Shown here piece by piece: positions 24,271 through 36,437 of a DNA stretch of 64,000 bases. Under the pieces are notes generated by a model. That model had not been told where the DNA came from and did no database searches. It worked only from the letters and a program-made list of their open reading frames with translations. Both the position numbers and the translations under genes were made by a program. Numbering within the stretch: position 1 is the stretch's first letter; every line of letters starts with the position of its first letter. Origin of the DNA: Nannobrachium achirus (Eukaryota > Chordata > Actinopteri > Myctophiformes > Myctophidae); assembly GCA_963921795.1 (NCBI GenBank), contig OY997658.1, positions 33,132,347 to 33,196,346 of the forward strand. Direction: 5' to 3'.

Positions 24271-24854
24271 CAGGGGTGTCACAAGGGGGGGAAAAGGGGG
24301 ACTGAGTTACTAGGGCCCAAGGTGGAGAGGCCTTAATTAATTTACTTTAGCTATTGAAAAATAGCAGATATACAGTACAAGCTCACAGCGCGGCACCGAG
24401 TGCAGTGCCGCGCTGCGAGCTTGTAGATCTGCTATTTTTGAGAAGTCGTGAATATGTGTGCAAATCTTTGAATATGTATGTATTGTTTTAAGCGAACATT
24501 TTTAACTCAAATTTTGCTTCTGGGGAGGTCACATGAAAAGGTTTGAGCACCACTGACATAGAAACATAGGTTTTTCTCAAAAGACCTTAGAAGGATTTGA
24601 AATATTCAAAGACTTGCACACATTTTCACGATTTATTCAAAAATAGCAGATCTACAAGCTCGCAGCGCGGCACTCAGTGCCACATAGTGAGCTTGTTTAT
24701 CTGCTATTTTTCAATAGTTAAAGCATAAAATAATGCGTAATAATGGGTTCCCAGTCTAAATGGGTTAAAACCTCCTCCCCCTATGAAGAACATTCATGGG
24801 GGGCCCGCAGTGAATCCTTGTACCCAGGGCCCAGAATTTGGTGCGACACCCCTG
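24271..24854. mobile_element. Family D element, copy D3
   Basis: Starts CAGGGGTGTCACAAGG and ends GTGCGACACCCCTG. A perfect 10-bp direct repeat tggtcaggag flanks it (24261-24270 and 24855-24864), longer than the usual 8 bp of hAT. It contains two hairpins (24356-24439 and 24639-24711), with an internal hAT-like end (GTTTGAGCACCACTG) between them. Confidence 0.85.
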
Positions 24855-24859
24855 TGGTC

Positions 24860-24861
<2 letters not shown>

Positions 24862-24897
<36 letters not shown>
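24862..24897. repeat. (GA)n microsatellite
   Basis: Pure GA tract adjoining the target duplication of D3. Confidence 0.95.
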
Positions 24898-25371
24898 ATC
24901 TGTCTATCATAAACACTCTGGCAATATGGAACATATAGCTGAGCCTGATGGTGAGCGCATTCTGTATGATAAAGGAGTGAGGGGCTTGATAACATAACGT
25001 TTGTTCTTTGTCGAGATCTTCATACCAACATCTGGGAAAGAAGGAAGGTCGGACACCTTTCTTATTGTTGCACACAGAGGTTGAAGTAGTCGATGTGGTA
25101 AAGGGCTGCGGAAGTCTGGATTATGGCTTCATCCCTGGGTTCATATCGTTCTAATTTACCCCTCTATGTGTACAGTACAAACATGTGCAAAAGCGGCGTT
25201 GTGCACTAAAGGAATTGTGCCTGAATTGTGCTGAAATGTATAATTGATTCCTAAAAGTGAAAATAATCTCCATGGTGAATGTACCATTTAAAGTGTAACT
25301 GAAAATGTTCATAAACCAACATATGATGTAATCAGCATCTAATAGTGGGAGAGAGAGAGAGCCAGAAAGGG

Positions 25372-25583
25372 GGCCTTTTCCACCGGCAAAGAACCGGTTC
25401 GGGTTCTTTTTCCCGCCTATGGGATGAACCAGAGGTGAGCTTTTCCACCGAGAACCGAGTTGGTTCCGAACCGTAAAAGTTGGTTCGCGGCCAGTTCGCA
25501 AGAACAAACCAAGGTTCCAAGAAAGTTGCCATCCCATAGGCGGGAGAAAGAACCTGAACCGGTTCTTTGCCGGTGGAAAAGCC
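25372..25583. mobile_element. MITE with long terminal inverted repeats
   Basis: Arms of about 55 bp: GGCCTTTTCCACCGGCAAAG, AACCGGTTC, GGGTTCTTT, CCCGCCTATGGGATG and their inverse ending TTTGCCGGTGGAAAAGCC. The element is bracketed by GA tracts (25349-25361 and 25610-25626), so the target may have been a GA repeat. No coding capacity. Confidence 0.82.
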
Positions 25584-25626
25584 CCCCCCCCCCCCCCCCC
25601 CCCCCCCGGGAGAGAGAGAGAGAGAT
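25582..25626. repeat. Poly(C) 26 bp followed by (GA)n
   Basis: 26 consecutive C (25582-25607), GGG, then AG units. Confidence 0.95.
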
Positions 25627-28616
25627 TGTTGTTCACTGCAAATTGGGCACTAACCACTATATTATGTAAAATTGTAAATCCCATCACATTGTAGTGTATT
25701 GGAATACGGCACATGTATACATTTCTAAACACATCAACGTTTGTTGACTGTTACTGTTTCCTAATTTCCTGAGAAGAGAAGTCTTTCTTTTCCTTTTTTT
25801 CATGAGAGAAGAGGAGCGCTCTTGTGCCCACTTTGATTGGATAAACCCCTTAGTCGATTGTTTATTGGAAATGTATGAAGTACGAGTGTCTCCGGACACC
25901 TTAAGTGGATAACCATATGCTGTCACAGTAGACCATGCAGACGCGCCTCATATTGAGCGCTCTGTTGACCTGGGAATTGTGTGGGAGGCGGAGAGCGGGG
26001 GTGGAGGGGCACAGGGGACTTGTGAGAGTTTAGAGAGGTACAAATCAAGGATTTAACTATACCAGTCCTCTCTCCTCACAAACTTTGTGTGTGAGTATGG
26101 ATGTCTGTGTGCATGCGTGCGTGCGTGTGCACACGCGTGCACATACGCGCAAATACACGTTGATAGACACTTACAGGCTGCAGGTCTATCCAACAAAATG
26201 GAACTACAGTACTATTTTAAGTCTAGTGTAGTTTAAGCAGTGCCTGTTTGTATCCTTAGATGTCCTTAAAATGAAGGGGAAAAAAACAACATTAATATTT
26301 GAAACCTTTGTGTGTATGTCTGAGAGAGAAAGAATAAGAGGGACAGAATGAGAGAAAGAAAGAACGAGAGAGACAGGCTGATAGAGAGACAAAAAAGAAA
26401 GAGGGTTTACACCAGTGCCACGGGTCTTTATTGGGCCACACTTTAAATCAATGGCAGATGCTCTCTCTTTGACCAAACCACTTAGCTGTCACTCTTCTTG
26501 CTTCTTCTTGCTTCTTTCCACCTCCCTACTTCTTTCTTCTAAAGGGACACACCAAAACCAACTATCAGTAAACAAGCAGACCCCTCAAACTCCATAAACG
26601 TCAAGCAGCAGACAACAAGACAACCAGCCTGTGTTTGTGTAACATGGGAAACCCCTCTCTGGTTTTCGACACAGGGCTACAGCTAGCACGCTAGTTTTGG
26701 TGGAAGTGTTATTATGGTTTAACATGCCAACAGTTCTCCCTCATCATGAAACCAAGCCTCTGGCTTGTCAAACAACCGTTGCCTTCTTTGGGAAGCGCAT
26801 TGTCGTTTGCGCTGTTGAAGTCTTACTGTACTTGTGGTTGAATGCTGGGACCGCAGAAAAGTGCAAGTTTGTGAATAAGTAAGGGAACCGAGCAAAGTAC
26901 AAACGTTCCTTTGTGATTCAAAGTGAATTGACAATGTGCAACCCATGAGACTCTGGGACATTTTTTATTTGAAGTGATCTTGCAGCGATCAAACATTGAC
27001 ATTTTCAAATGTGTCCACACCAAGAAAATTGCGTGTTGACGGGTCGGCAACCCCCACAAAACGTGGAGCAGCAATTGGTAGTAGTTTAAAACACGTAGCT
27101 TAGAGATTAGAGATAATAGGTGAACATAAAAGTCATATGGTAAATACCTTCACAAATCCATTCCCACTTAAACTTTCATGGGAGATCGAACTTGCTCCTT
27201 TCCATTACTGTGATTGTGTCTATATGGCCGTACAAAAAAATGTAACTTTTCTGAGTGTGCTGCATGTTCTGCTCCTGCCGGCCCTAATGGCACCCAATCA
27301 GTTCCACCAGGTCTGCTCCAATGGGGTAGGCGGCCTCTACCCTGATTACACTGAATTGTGGGTATTTCCTGCCTCTAAGCCTCGCATATGGATCGAGTAA
27401 GGCAGTGGCTGAGGGACTACCGTTTCTCTTCACTACATCTTCATTTCTTTCTCTCTCACTTTTTTTCAATGGAAAAGCAAAACGCTTTTGTTTTTTCTGG
27501 CTCTGCTGTCAAAATAGCAAGCAGGGCTTTGGCTCGCTGTCTGCTCGCACGTAGCCAAGGAAAACCCCAGGAGACAAGTGTGGCTAAATACAGTTTAATC
27601 CACATGATCACTATCCGTCTGTGGACTCAACCACACCTATTGCTGACCTATTGCTACGAGGCAAACAGCTCTCCATTCAGTTTAGCTATTTGTCTGTTCC
27701 TTTATGGATGGAGATGTTTGTCATACATGTTTAAAAGGTCCCGTTGAAGATAGAAGTATTATGATTAAGACCACCACATGGGCTCTTGCTGGGGTTTATA
27801 TAGCAGAGGTTTGTCAGTCATTCTATCTTCATTATATCACAGCAGGGCAGACGCTTTGCACATCCAATGCCTTTTTTTCTTCCTCTGGGGAAGAAAAACA
27901 ATAAAATCATCATGAAATAAAACCGTCTGGTGGTGGCAAATACCAACTCTGGGGAGTACCAATTGGTGGCTGTGTGAACATAATTGCATTTAAACCAAAG
28001 ACGTAGTCTGGCAACCCTCCTATACAACATTAATAATTTAAGCAAGCACCCTTGTCTGAAGAAGCTTACTCGATGTATTATGTATACTCACACAAATGCA
28101 AGGCAAAGCTGGCAGAGTTTGTAAAGGAGCTGAGCGAGAGCTTAGGAGTTGGTTGTGGGTGACATTTCTGTGGATTTGTGTTATATCCAAGAACACTGTC
28201 AGTGTGAAACCCCCTCTCTGTTATTCCTCATGACAGTTTTGAGAGTATTTACCTTTGAAATTCTATGACTCAGTTTCTAACAAGCACATCAAGCCTTTTT
28301 GAAACCTTCAAGTGTGTCTGTTATCAGGGGCCAGGAGCTTTCTGGCACGGCAGTAGTTTAAAAAGCTAACTTATCCCTCTGCCATGGTGCGGTAAAGGCC
28401 CTGTCTGATAACAGGGAATTTGACTGCCATCTGTATCAGCACCGGGTTGAGTAGATAACACTCTTGGTAATTTAAAGGCTAAAGGCTAGTGTTGACCGTT
28501 TTTGTATGATAAACCATAAATTAAGTCTCAAGACTAGGCAAAGGGGACCAAAGAACGCCCATAATCAGCAATCATGTTATTCATAAAAAAAAGAATAATA
28601 TCCATATAATCTAGGT
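25627..28616. other. 3-kb non-coding stretch, nothing firm recognised
   Basis: Contains a TG/GC alternating tract near 26105-26160 and a GA-rich tract near 26318-26400. The part at about 28190-28470 is unique-looking and could be conserved (inference). Open frames lack motifs. Confidence 0.45.
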
Positions 28617-28970
28617 CACTGGTTCCCAAACACTGGGTCGGGACCCGTTTGTGGGTCGCGGACACATTTTAATGGATCCCTTAATGTTTTTTTCCCTACA
28701 TTTTGTTTTTAATTATTATTTCAAAACATTTTCAAAAAACATTCCCAAAAAAGCTAAGATTGTCATGAATAAACAGGAAAAATGCAATGATTTTTCAGAG
28801 TCATTTCATTAATGAATAAATAAATAAAATCTAAAGAAATTCCACGAATTAGAAAACAAATGTCTAAGAAGTAGTGAAAATAAATAGATCTACAAGCTTG
28901 TAGATTTGAGTCCCAGGCAAACATCTAATTTTTCTTTTGGGTCACAGCCTAAAAAGTTTGGGAACCACTG
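28617..28970. mobile_element. Family G hAT-like element, copy G1
   Basis: Starts CACTGGTTCCCAAACACTGG and ends AAGTTTGGGAACCACTG, flanked by a perfect 8-bp duplication atctaggt (28609-28616 and 28971-28978). The hairpin at 28873-28907 is shortened. Non-autonomous. Confidence 0.92.
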
Positions 28971-28978
28971 ATCTAGGT

Positions 28979-30663
28979 AGTACAGTAGTAATTGTACTGG
29001 AATATTGGAAGAGGGCTCCCAATTGCAAATTTCTAATACTTGCTGTCCCATCACTTCTTTTAAGCTCTTTTAGTGGGGCAGACTTTGGTCTCTGATGCTG
29101 CTGTGAGTAGTTGTGTATTTGTATTACACATTTTTCAGAGGTGGTTGGCTCATTATTTTGCTTTCTCCTACTTCATCCTCTCCATTATAACCACTGATGG
29201 AGTGCAGATTGAACCACTTTTTTTTTTTTTTTTAGCATTTTGCTTTCCTACCTGCAAAGTATTTGATTTGGCAGTTGGTCCACCCTCAGCTCGGAGCTGC
29301 GTAGCCTCAACGAATCAACATATTCACTTTGTTTATTGTGGTATTTGAACAGTGTTTTTGCAAATCAAGACATCAGAAATGCTGATTCGGTCCAACTGTA
29401 TTTCATAGGAGACTGTCAGCATACTGTATGGTTAATTAAGTTCTCCATTGAGCTACTGTACAGATGAGCAGTAAAAACTGAGCTGTAATGTTAGAGGTAA
29501 CGTTTCAAATGTACGTTTTCTCTTCCAGTATATATAGAAAATAAAAGTGTGTATGTGTGTTTAAGTGTGTATACTATACTGTATGTGTTTCGTGATTGTC
29601 TGAACTGTTCAGTATGTAATATGCAAACCTGCGTGCGTGCCTTGGCTGTAAATATTTACTTTCTTTGACTCCCGTTGTTGTCCTGTGGCTTACAAAGGAG
29701 ATAGTGTAACACTTACTAAATTACTGGCATGCACAATGTGATTGATTGACTTGTTGTTGGGCTGTCACGACCATTGGAATGCACCCCCATGTGAAAGGTG
29801 CCTCAGACAAACACAACGGTGCTCACCTACTCAGGTTACCTGGGCTGCACTCCAGGTATTATAAATCGCATTGTCTGATTAAAAAGAAGGATGTGAAGGG
29901 GGGCTAAAAGGAGTATTTGGACAAAAACTTTGCCTCCTCCCTTTTGTGTATCAAAAGAAAATATGTACTTTTCTCCAGGTGCGGGTTATTTCACTTTGCC
30001 TGTAATGTGATCGGACACTAATACAGAACACCTGTCCCCCGAAAATGAAATGCAGCATATAATGTAATAAGTGTATTGTCTGATTGGTTATGGTAATTCT
30101 TCATTTTGGCCACAATAACTTTAAGCTCAACCGCCCTAAAACCCCTTAAGTAAAGTCACATAAAACAGATGTGGCTCTGTTTCCAGAAAGATCTATGAGA
30201 AAACATGTTTTCTCACAGTAGAGGTAGGCTACCACTGAACGTGGGCCCTCTCCACCGCGCAGGAGACTTTATCTGTGCATGAAAGAAAGCATTGGTGCAT
30301 TGTTATATTTTACAGCGCGGCGTAAATCAAATATTATAGAAGTGCTGAGAATAAAAAAGCGCTTGACGTTTTTAGCGTGACAGTTCCGCAGTTCCCGTGT
30401 TTAAGTGGCGGCGGGAGCTTTGTGGCACTAAGGCCGGGATCTCCTCCCGTTAAGCACACTTCCTGCAGGCCCTGTCCCCCCGGCGGTGACCCGATCCAGC
30501 TGGAGGAAGTAACCAATGAAGTAGATATTAGATCAACCCCGGGAAAAAATATATATTAATACAATTCTCTCGAGTCTCTGCCTCAGCCATACTGCACCGC
30601 AAGATTTATTAATGAGTCTAAGCAGTAACATTCTTGATGCTTTCATCAGAGCAACTCCATTAA
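28979..30663. other. Non-coding stretch, nothing recognised
   Basis: A T-run lies at about 29218-29234. No gene, RNA or repeat family recognised. Confidence 0.45.
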
Positions 30664-30668
30664 CCCCC

Positions 30669-30720
<52 letters not shown>
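30664..30720. repeat. Poly(C) 22 bp then (CA)n
   Basis: C homopolymer at 30664-30685 directly continued by CA units to about 30719. Confidence 0.95.
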
Positions 30721-30721
<1 letters not shown>

Positions 30722-32200
30722 CCAGGTTCAAATGATCTATGGACACAATGATACCCCTCTGGAAGGTGTTGTGTTCCTAACGCCCGACCGTCCAGACAGG
30801 GGTGGTCCGCGCAATCGGATCCTTTCGACATCGCGGCGAACATGAAAACATGAAACATAGTTATTGATCACAGAGTTCACGCTATAATCAAATAGCTGCC
30901 CTGGTTTGTTTGAAGCTAAAAATGGTTACAGTGTGGGGTGTTTATCGTTGCACTTCAGGACCCCTCTTGCCTGGCCCCTCTTAAACATACACGGACAGAA
31001 GTGTTATTTGTATTGTTAAATTTACATTAAGTCCACGTTAATTGCATCAGCCCACTAAAGAGATCTCACAGTAATGGGCCTGACAGAGAAAATTGCAATC
31101 ATCTGTGCAGGGCCTGCGGCGGTGTAATGGACAAACCTGATTAATTTAATCTTGTTGCGCTCCATTATGGCTGCACTTTATCATTTCAACAGATGGAACA
31201 CTAAGAAATTAAAAAAATGCTCTCAAGGATGTGCGGCACGCTGTCGCTCCACTCTCCCTCATCTCCTCATCAGAAGGTGTGTGTGGGCTCCTCTGTAGAT
31301 ATGAGGGCCTTGACTTCAAGCCCATGGATGAGTGCATTATCAGGCGCAAATTGGATTATGGGAGCAGCCAATTGATGCAATGAATCACCAGAATTGTCCT
31401 GTGATGTATATTGCTGAGTTATTATTAAAGGCCTAAAGGGTTATCTAATAATCTGTTGATCCAATGAGTCGGTATTAACACAAGTAGGAGTAGAACGAAA
31501 ATTGAAAATTGCTTGTCTATGGGCCTATATGGAGGATATTCAAATGACTATTAATGTAGTATTTGTGTTGTATTGTAAGTGCTTTAAGGACCTCTTTCAT
31601 TTTGACTGTATATTTTGTGCAAATGATAAATTCATGTGGTCTGAGAACTGCACATTAAATATGCACTGTAGCATTCTATAACACCAACACATGCAAATGA
31701 TTACAAACACTGCAAAACGTAATAAAGATGTTTAGGAAAATAGCAGGTGCGTGCTTGACAAACATTCAATGGTGTTCAAAATTAAATACATAAAGGCTCA
31801 CATTTACAGGAGCCTGGCTGCATGCAAGGTATTCTAGAAGAGATCTACAGGAGGCGCTGTAGGTCACATAGAGACACAGAGAGAGAGAGAGAGAGAGAGG
31901 GAGGGAGAGAGAGAGAGATTTAAGAATATCTCTGCAAAGTGCAAACGCCCCCAAAATAAATAAATAAATAACAACTAGCTGTCTACCCTGGAAAATAGCC
32001 ATATAGAACGTAATGTTAAAGCTTTACGCAGAAGGACTTTTTTTATATCAGCAAATGGCAATAACAATTAAACCTACTTGGAGACTGGAGAGGGATACAG
32101 CCCAATAGAACACAAAATAAACCAAACAATATTTTTTTTCGCTTGAGTAAAATTGGACATGGGAAATACTGTTATTGTATGAGGTGTTTTAGTTTAGTCC
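30721..32200. other. Non-coding stretch, possibly conserved in part
   Basis: About 31020-31400 is unique-looking and rich in TAATT/ATTAA cores (TCCACGTTAATTGCATCAGC, CTGATTAATTTAATC), so it could be a conserved element (inference). A GA tract lies at 31876-31918. Confidence 0.3.
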
Positions 32201-32209
32201 TCTCGCATC

Positions 32210-32515
32210 CCATGTTGAACTTGATACTGTACTGATCAGCGCGTGAACGCACGCACGCGGAGATGTTATTATCGTAACTGCCTGCACTGCACTCCTGTAA
32301 CAACTTCTACTGACTGTCTGCTGGACTCCGTTCATCTTTGCTTTCGCTTTTTAAGTTGCCTTTCATGACAGAAAACACCTTTTTAACGTCATTCAAAAGA
32401 AGTAGTGTGAGACTCACACTGTGAGTTGTACCCGTCCAAACATGCGCAAAGCCACCGCCATGGACAGCGAGACTTGTTGCATGTGGTCACTCACGGTGGC
32501 AGCGTTAATATAAGG
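32210..32515 (+). other. Candidate first exon or 5' leader
   Basis: An ATG at 32442 opens 23 codons, MRKATAMDSETCCMWSLTVA then ALI and a stop, and its second ATG (32460) has a strong start context (CCGCCATGG). The stop is followed two bases later by AAG|GTAGGC, a good splice donor. The peptide resembles a signal sequence but ends before the donor, so at most this would be a leader exon. No downstream exon is recognised. Confidence 0.2.
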
Positions 32516-32541
32516 TAGGCTATTATGACACGAGTTTTTAT

Positions 32542-33411
32542 CAGTGGTGGAAAAAGGACTCGCATTTTTTTTACTTGAGTTTAAAGTCAATACTGCAATG
32601 TAGAAGCAGGCTAGCCTACTCTGTTACTGTTACAATGTCCGGAATTCAAAATGTACTTGAGTAAAAGTACAAAAGTATTATTTCAAAACTGTACTTTAAT
32701 AAAGAAAGTAAAAGTACTCATTGTGCAGAATTAATGTCCCTTTTCACAAGTTCAAAATGTATACAAAACTTTTGAAAATAGCATACAAGCTCACAACGCA
32801 TACAAGTATATAGGGCTTCTGAAGTGGTGTAGCCTATGTTTTGTAATAATAATATAAATCTAGCAAACATTTTGAGGTATATTAGACATCTAATATACAT
32901 CTAAACTTATACCAGACGTCTAAGTTTATACATATAAAAATGGTCTAGATTTGCAAGTTTTTTAGACGTCTAAACTTAGACTAGACGTCTAATATACGTC
33001 TAATATACGTCTAAGTTTATACCTGGGTCTAAATTTAGACTTCTAATAGACGTCCGGCCGTAAGGTCTAAATATAGACGTCTATTAGACGTCTAAATTTA
33101 GACCCAGGTATAAACTTAGACGTCTATTAGACGTATATTAGACGTCTAGTCTAAGTTTAGACATCTAAAAAACTTGCATATCTATACCTCTGGTAGACCA
33201 TTTTTTACACGTATAAACTTATACTTCTAGTTCAAATTGTTTAGTGGGTAAGTAGGCCTAACTAGTAACTAAAGTTTTCAAATAATTGCAATTGAGTAAA
33301 AGTACAATATGTAGTGGAGTAGAAGTAAAAGTATTGGAAATTGGAACTCAGGTAAATACAAATAACTGAAAATTGTACTTCAGAACTTTACTTAGTTACT
33401 TTACACCACTG
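32542..33411 (-). mobile_element. Family J hAT-like element, copy J1, carrying a large palindrome
   Basis: Starts CAGTGGTGGAAAAAGGACTC and ends AGTTACTTTACACCACTG. Internal text (AGTAAAAGTACAAAAGTATT, GTGGAGTAGAAGTAAAAG) defines the family. Flanks gtttttat and ctaattat agree at 5 of 8, so a target duplication is weak. It contains a half hairpin near 32775-32800 and the palindrome at 32922-33220. Confidence 0.72.
32922..33220. repeat. 300-bp palindrome built from AGACGTCT units
   Basis: Left arm AAGTTTATACATATAAAAAT through the centre near 33055-33065 (GACGTCCGGCCGTAAGG) and back to CACGTATAAACTT is inverted with about 90% identity by eye. Inside the arms, the self-complementary unit TAGACGTCTA and variants occur about eight times. 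It interrupts family J sequence, so it may be a separate foldback insertion. Confidence 0.88.
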
Positions 33412-33419
33412 CTAATTAT

Positions 33420-34267
33420 TAGCCTACACTTTCATGAACCGACCTTAAAGAATAGCCTACAGCACATCCTGCTACCACTTACCTTATTATAGCCTAGGCT
33501 GACAATCTCACACACGTGACACGTTCAATCAATAATGCATAATTATGCTGCAACCGTGTGATGCTACTTTAATTGAGGTGAACTGTGGAGTCACGGGGAA
33601 AAAAGTAGACTAGGCATTTAGTAAAATCTCATTTGGCTTCATTTAACTTAAAGAAAGCCTTTTCCCCCCTCCTGTCCTACTCCAGTCTGCAATCATTTTT
33701 CTGTCTAATTATTTCCTCTTTTATTTTTCTTCTTCTTCTTTTTTTTTCTGTGCACCACATTTGACAGTGATGGATAACAGGTTAAAAATGACTGTTTTCT
33801 CCTCAGCCATGCAGTGAATGTTGGAGTGGCATGCAGGGTGTTCTGCCCTCAGACCAAAAGACCTTGGAAAGATTGTGTTCCCCTCTCTGCTTTTCTCATT
33901 TTCAATCTGATACAGTTTGTCTTCATTTTCTTCTGACCAGGACCTATTTATATGATGTATCGCTAAAGCACATCATTCAGACAGAAGTGTAGGTTATGTC
34001 AAAGTTGTGCCATCATCAGCTTTACATTTTAAGTTGCAGAAGCAAGGGGCTGGGTGTGTGTGCAGCTACCTCAGCAGACGGCTAAACTAACAATACTGAA
34101 TAAACCCCCAATGGACCAAGTGCATAGGGTACACATTTCCATGGTGAACTGCTGTTCATTACCTGGCCCTCAGAACAATGTGTCCAAATGTAAGCAGTAG
34201 TTCAGCATTAGAATGCCAATCCAGTGATATCTTTAACCACTTGAACCCCAGCATCCATATTCTTTGA
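33420..34267. other. Non-coding stretch, nothing recognised
   Basis: T-rich tract near 33718-33750. No gene or repeat family recognised. Confidence 0.45.
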
Positions 34268-34284
34268 GGGGGGGGGGGTATCAG

Positions 34285-34391
34285 CCGAAAATAGCAGATC
34301 TACAAGCTGACTTTGTGGATCAGCGTATAAATCCGCTTGTAAATCAGCTATTTTCAGCTAAGAGATCAGCTTGTAGATAAGCTATTTTCGG
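34285..34391. repeat. Three-armed hairpin cluster
   Basis: Arms CCGAAAATAGCAGATCTACA (34285), then an inverse arm ending GCTATTTTCAGC (about 34344-34358), then a third ending GCTATTTTCGG (34391). Two alternative stems can form. The flank TTTGCCGAAAATAGC on the minus strand matches family C. Preceded by a G11 run (34268-34278). Confidence 0.75.
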
Positions 34392-34709
34392 CAAAGAGAT
34401 TTGGTGTACATCCAACTAAATAGCACACCAAGTATAGGGCAGCTCACGTCTGTTTTGCCAAGTACGAATAGAGGTCTACATGGTTCAAATCGTACAGACC
34501 AGTGGGTCATCTTGTTCATGGAGCATGATTGGTTCACTCTGGGTCAGTCAGAGCTGATATTGCAGCATCCTTGGTTTAGATATGTGGTCACACACAGGCT
34601 TTGAGCTTATGCCATTGAAGTGGTGGGTTGTGGACAACATGGTACACCGATGATGATATGCCAGTTCTCTCACACTCACGTGCTCACTCTCTACAGTATC
34701 TCTCTACAG

Positions 34710-35100
34710 CAGGGGTTCTCAAACCTTTTTAGGGCGTGCCCCCCCAAATAAACATATTTGAACTGGGGACCCCCACCCTGACAAGCACTTGGAATTGTAG
34801 GTATTACATTTAATGTGACTCAGTTCCACAGATAAATATGCGAGGCGTTGTGAGCATGTAGATCTGCTATTTTCACAATGTTCGCCTCTTGCTTACTTCA
34901 TATTTGACAGTTTTGTCTTGAAAGTCCTTAAATTGTCACTTTATAAATGTGCAGATACCCTGTATACACTTATGTAGGTTTGTTTACCATTGAGTGAGAT
35001 TTTTTTTTACATTAATAAGCTAATCATCTGGGGACCCCTGACCCACTAAATAATTTGGGGACTCCACTTGGGGTCCCGACCCCAAGTTTGAGAACCACTG
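34710..35100. mobile_element. Family B hAT-Charlie-like element, copy B2
   Basis: Starts CAGGGGTTCTCAAACC and ends AAGTTTGAGAACCACTG, with 8-bp flanks ctctacag (34702-34709) and ctctgcag (35101-35108). Only the right half of its hairpin remains (34839-34879). It serves as the uninterrupted reference for B1. Confidence 0.92.
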
Positions 35101-35108
35101 CTCTGCAG

Positions 35109-36437
35109 TAACGTCCGTCTTCAAAACTGTACGGTCCTTGTGAGTTTGGTAGACCCTCGGTGTGGTCCTATTAGTAATCCTTTACAATAGGTGAGTGATG
35201 GTTCAGTTTGGAGTGTTCCTCTGTGATCAAGGAGCGGGCCAGGGAACAAGACAGTATCATACGACAAGTTCACAACGTTTATTACACCAGGGGTCATCGA
35301 CATGTCCGTACACGACAAATGTGTCTGTGGCAATTCTTTACATTATTACATTATAATGTTCTTATTTTGATTATAAGTTTCAATTACTGAATGTCATCAG
35401 TCTCTGATTTACTATGACACTATGGCACTTTAGGAGGTCATATAGTGGTTCTGAAACATTTTATTTTCAAGGACTCCCATAACTCTGAGAGTTATAGGGA
35501 TATATAGTCAGCTAGTGTGTTAATGTGCACAAGCGCCAATATTAGATGGCTATGGCTTACGCAGATGAGAGCAAATCAACAAATGTCTCAACTGGTAAAT
35601 ACATGTCAGCCCTAAGAAATGTCATGTCCTACACAGTACTACTGTATGCAATCTCAAATGCTACCGTTGTAGTATGACTAACAGTTGTTTTGTTATGCAC
35701 TAGTTTATGGCCCCTATATTTATTGTTTATCTTTTAATGTGTTTTATTCTGTTGGCAACAGAAACACAGGGCAATTTGCATTTTCCGTGTTGTAATTATT
35801 TACAAATCTGTTCCATCATATGGTTATGCATATTGGCATAATGATCTGTGAATAAATGATCACAGGTAGAAGTTAAAGTGGGAAATTATAAGATTTTGAT
35901 CAAATTAAATATTCGTGGGTATTTCTATTTTCATTTTTCTAGAATTTCTACCCTTCAAAATCCTACACTTGAGTAAGGGAGTGCTGTTGTATGCAAAGCA
36001 AGTGACCCAAGATGATGAATGTCAGGCACACATTCGTTTTTGAAGGTGCGGTAGTTCAACTGGAATAATGCTGTGTTTCTTGTCTGCTGCGATGAATAGA
36101 ATTACTAACTATTTTCATTCACACATGCAGCAGTTTCCCTACTGTACTGCACTGTACATGTGCTTCAGGTTTTCTCTAAGACTTCACTTCAGAAGAACAT
36201 TCTCCAGTCTGCTCTCCTCACTTTTGAAGTTACATGCTCCTCCAATTACTGGGGCCACGCCGTCTCCCCTATGGTGTCCTTGGACAGCTCTCTGAGTGCC
36301 TGAAAATGTTTCGGCCCATTAATTCTGGATTGTCTTCATCTGTTTGCATAATTTCTCCCCCTCCCATAACCATTCCTGCCTCCCCCGTTTTCGATTCTCT
36401 CAAATGTATTTTCTGTCTTGTAGAATGTATACGTCTT
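35109..36437. other. 1.3-kb non-coding stretch, nothing recognised
   Basis: AT-rich unique-looking sequence without coding or repeat signals. Confidence 0.45.

Noticed and set aside
25151..25732. 193-codon open frame on the minus strand
   Set aside because: It runs across the long-arm MITE, the poly(C) run and GA tracts; the Gly-rich and Ser/Leu-rich parts are translations of simple repeats.
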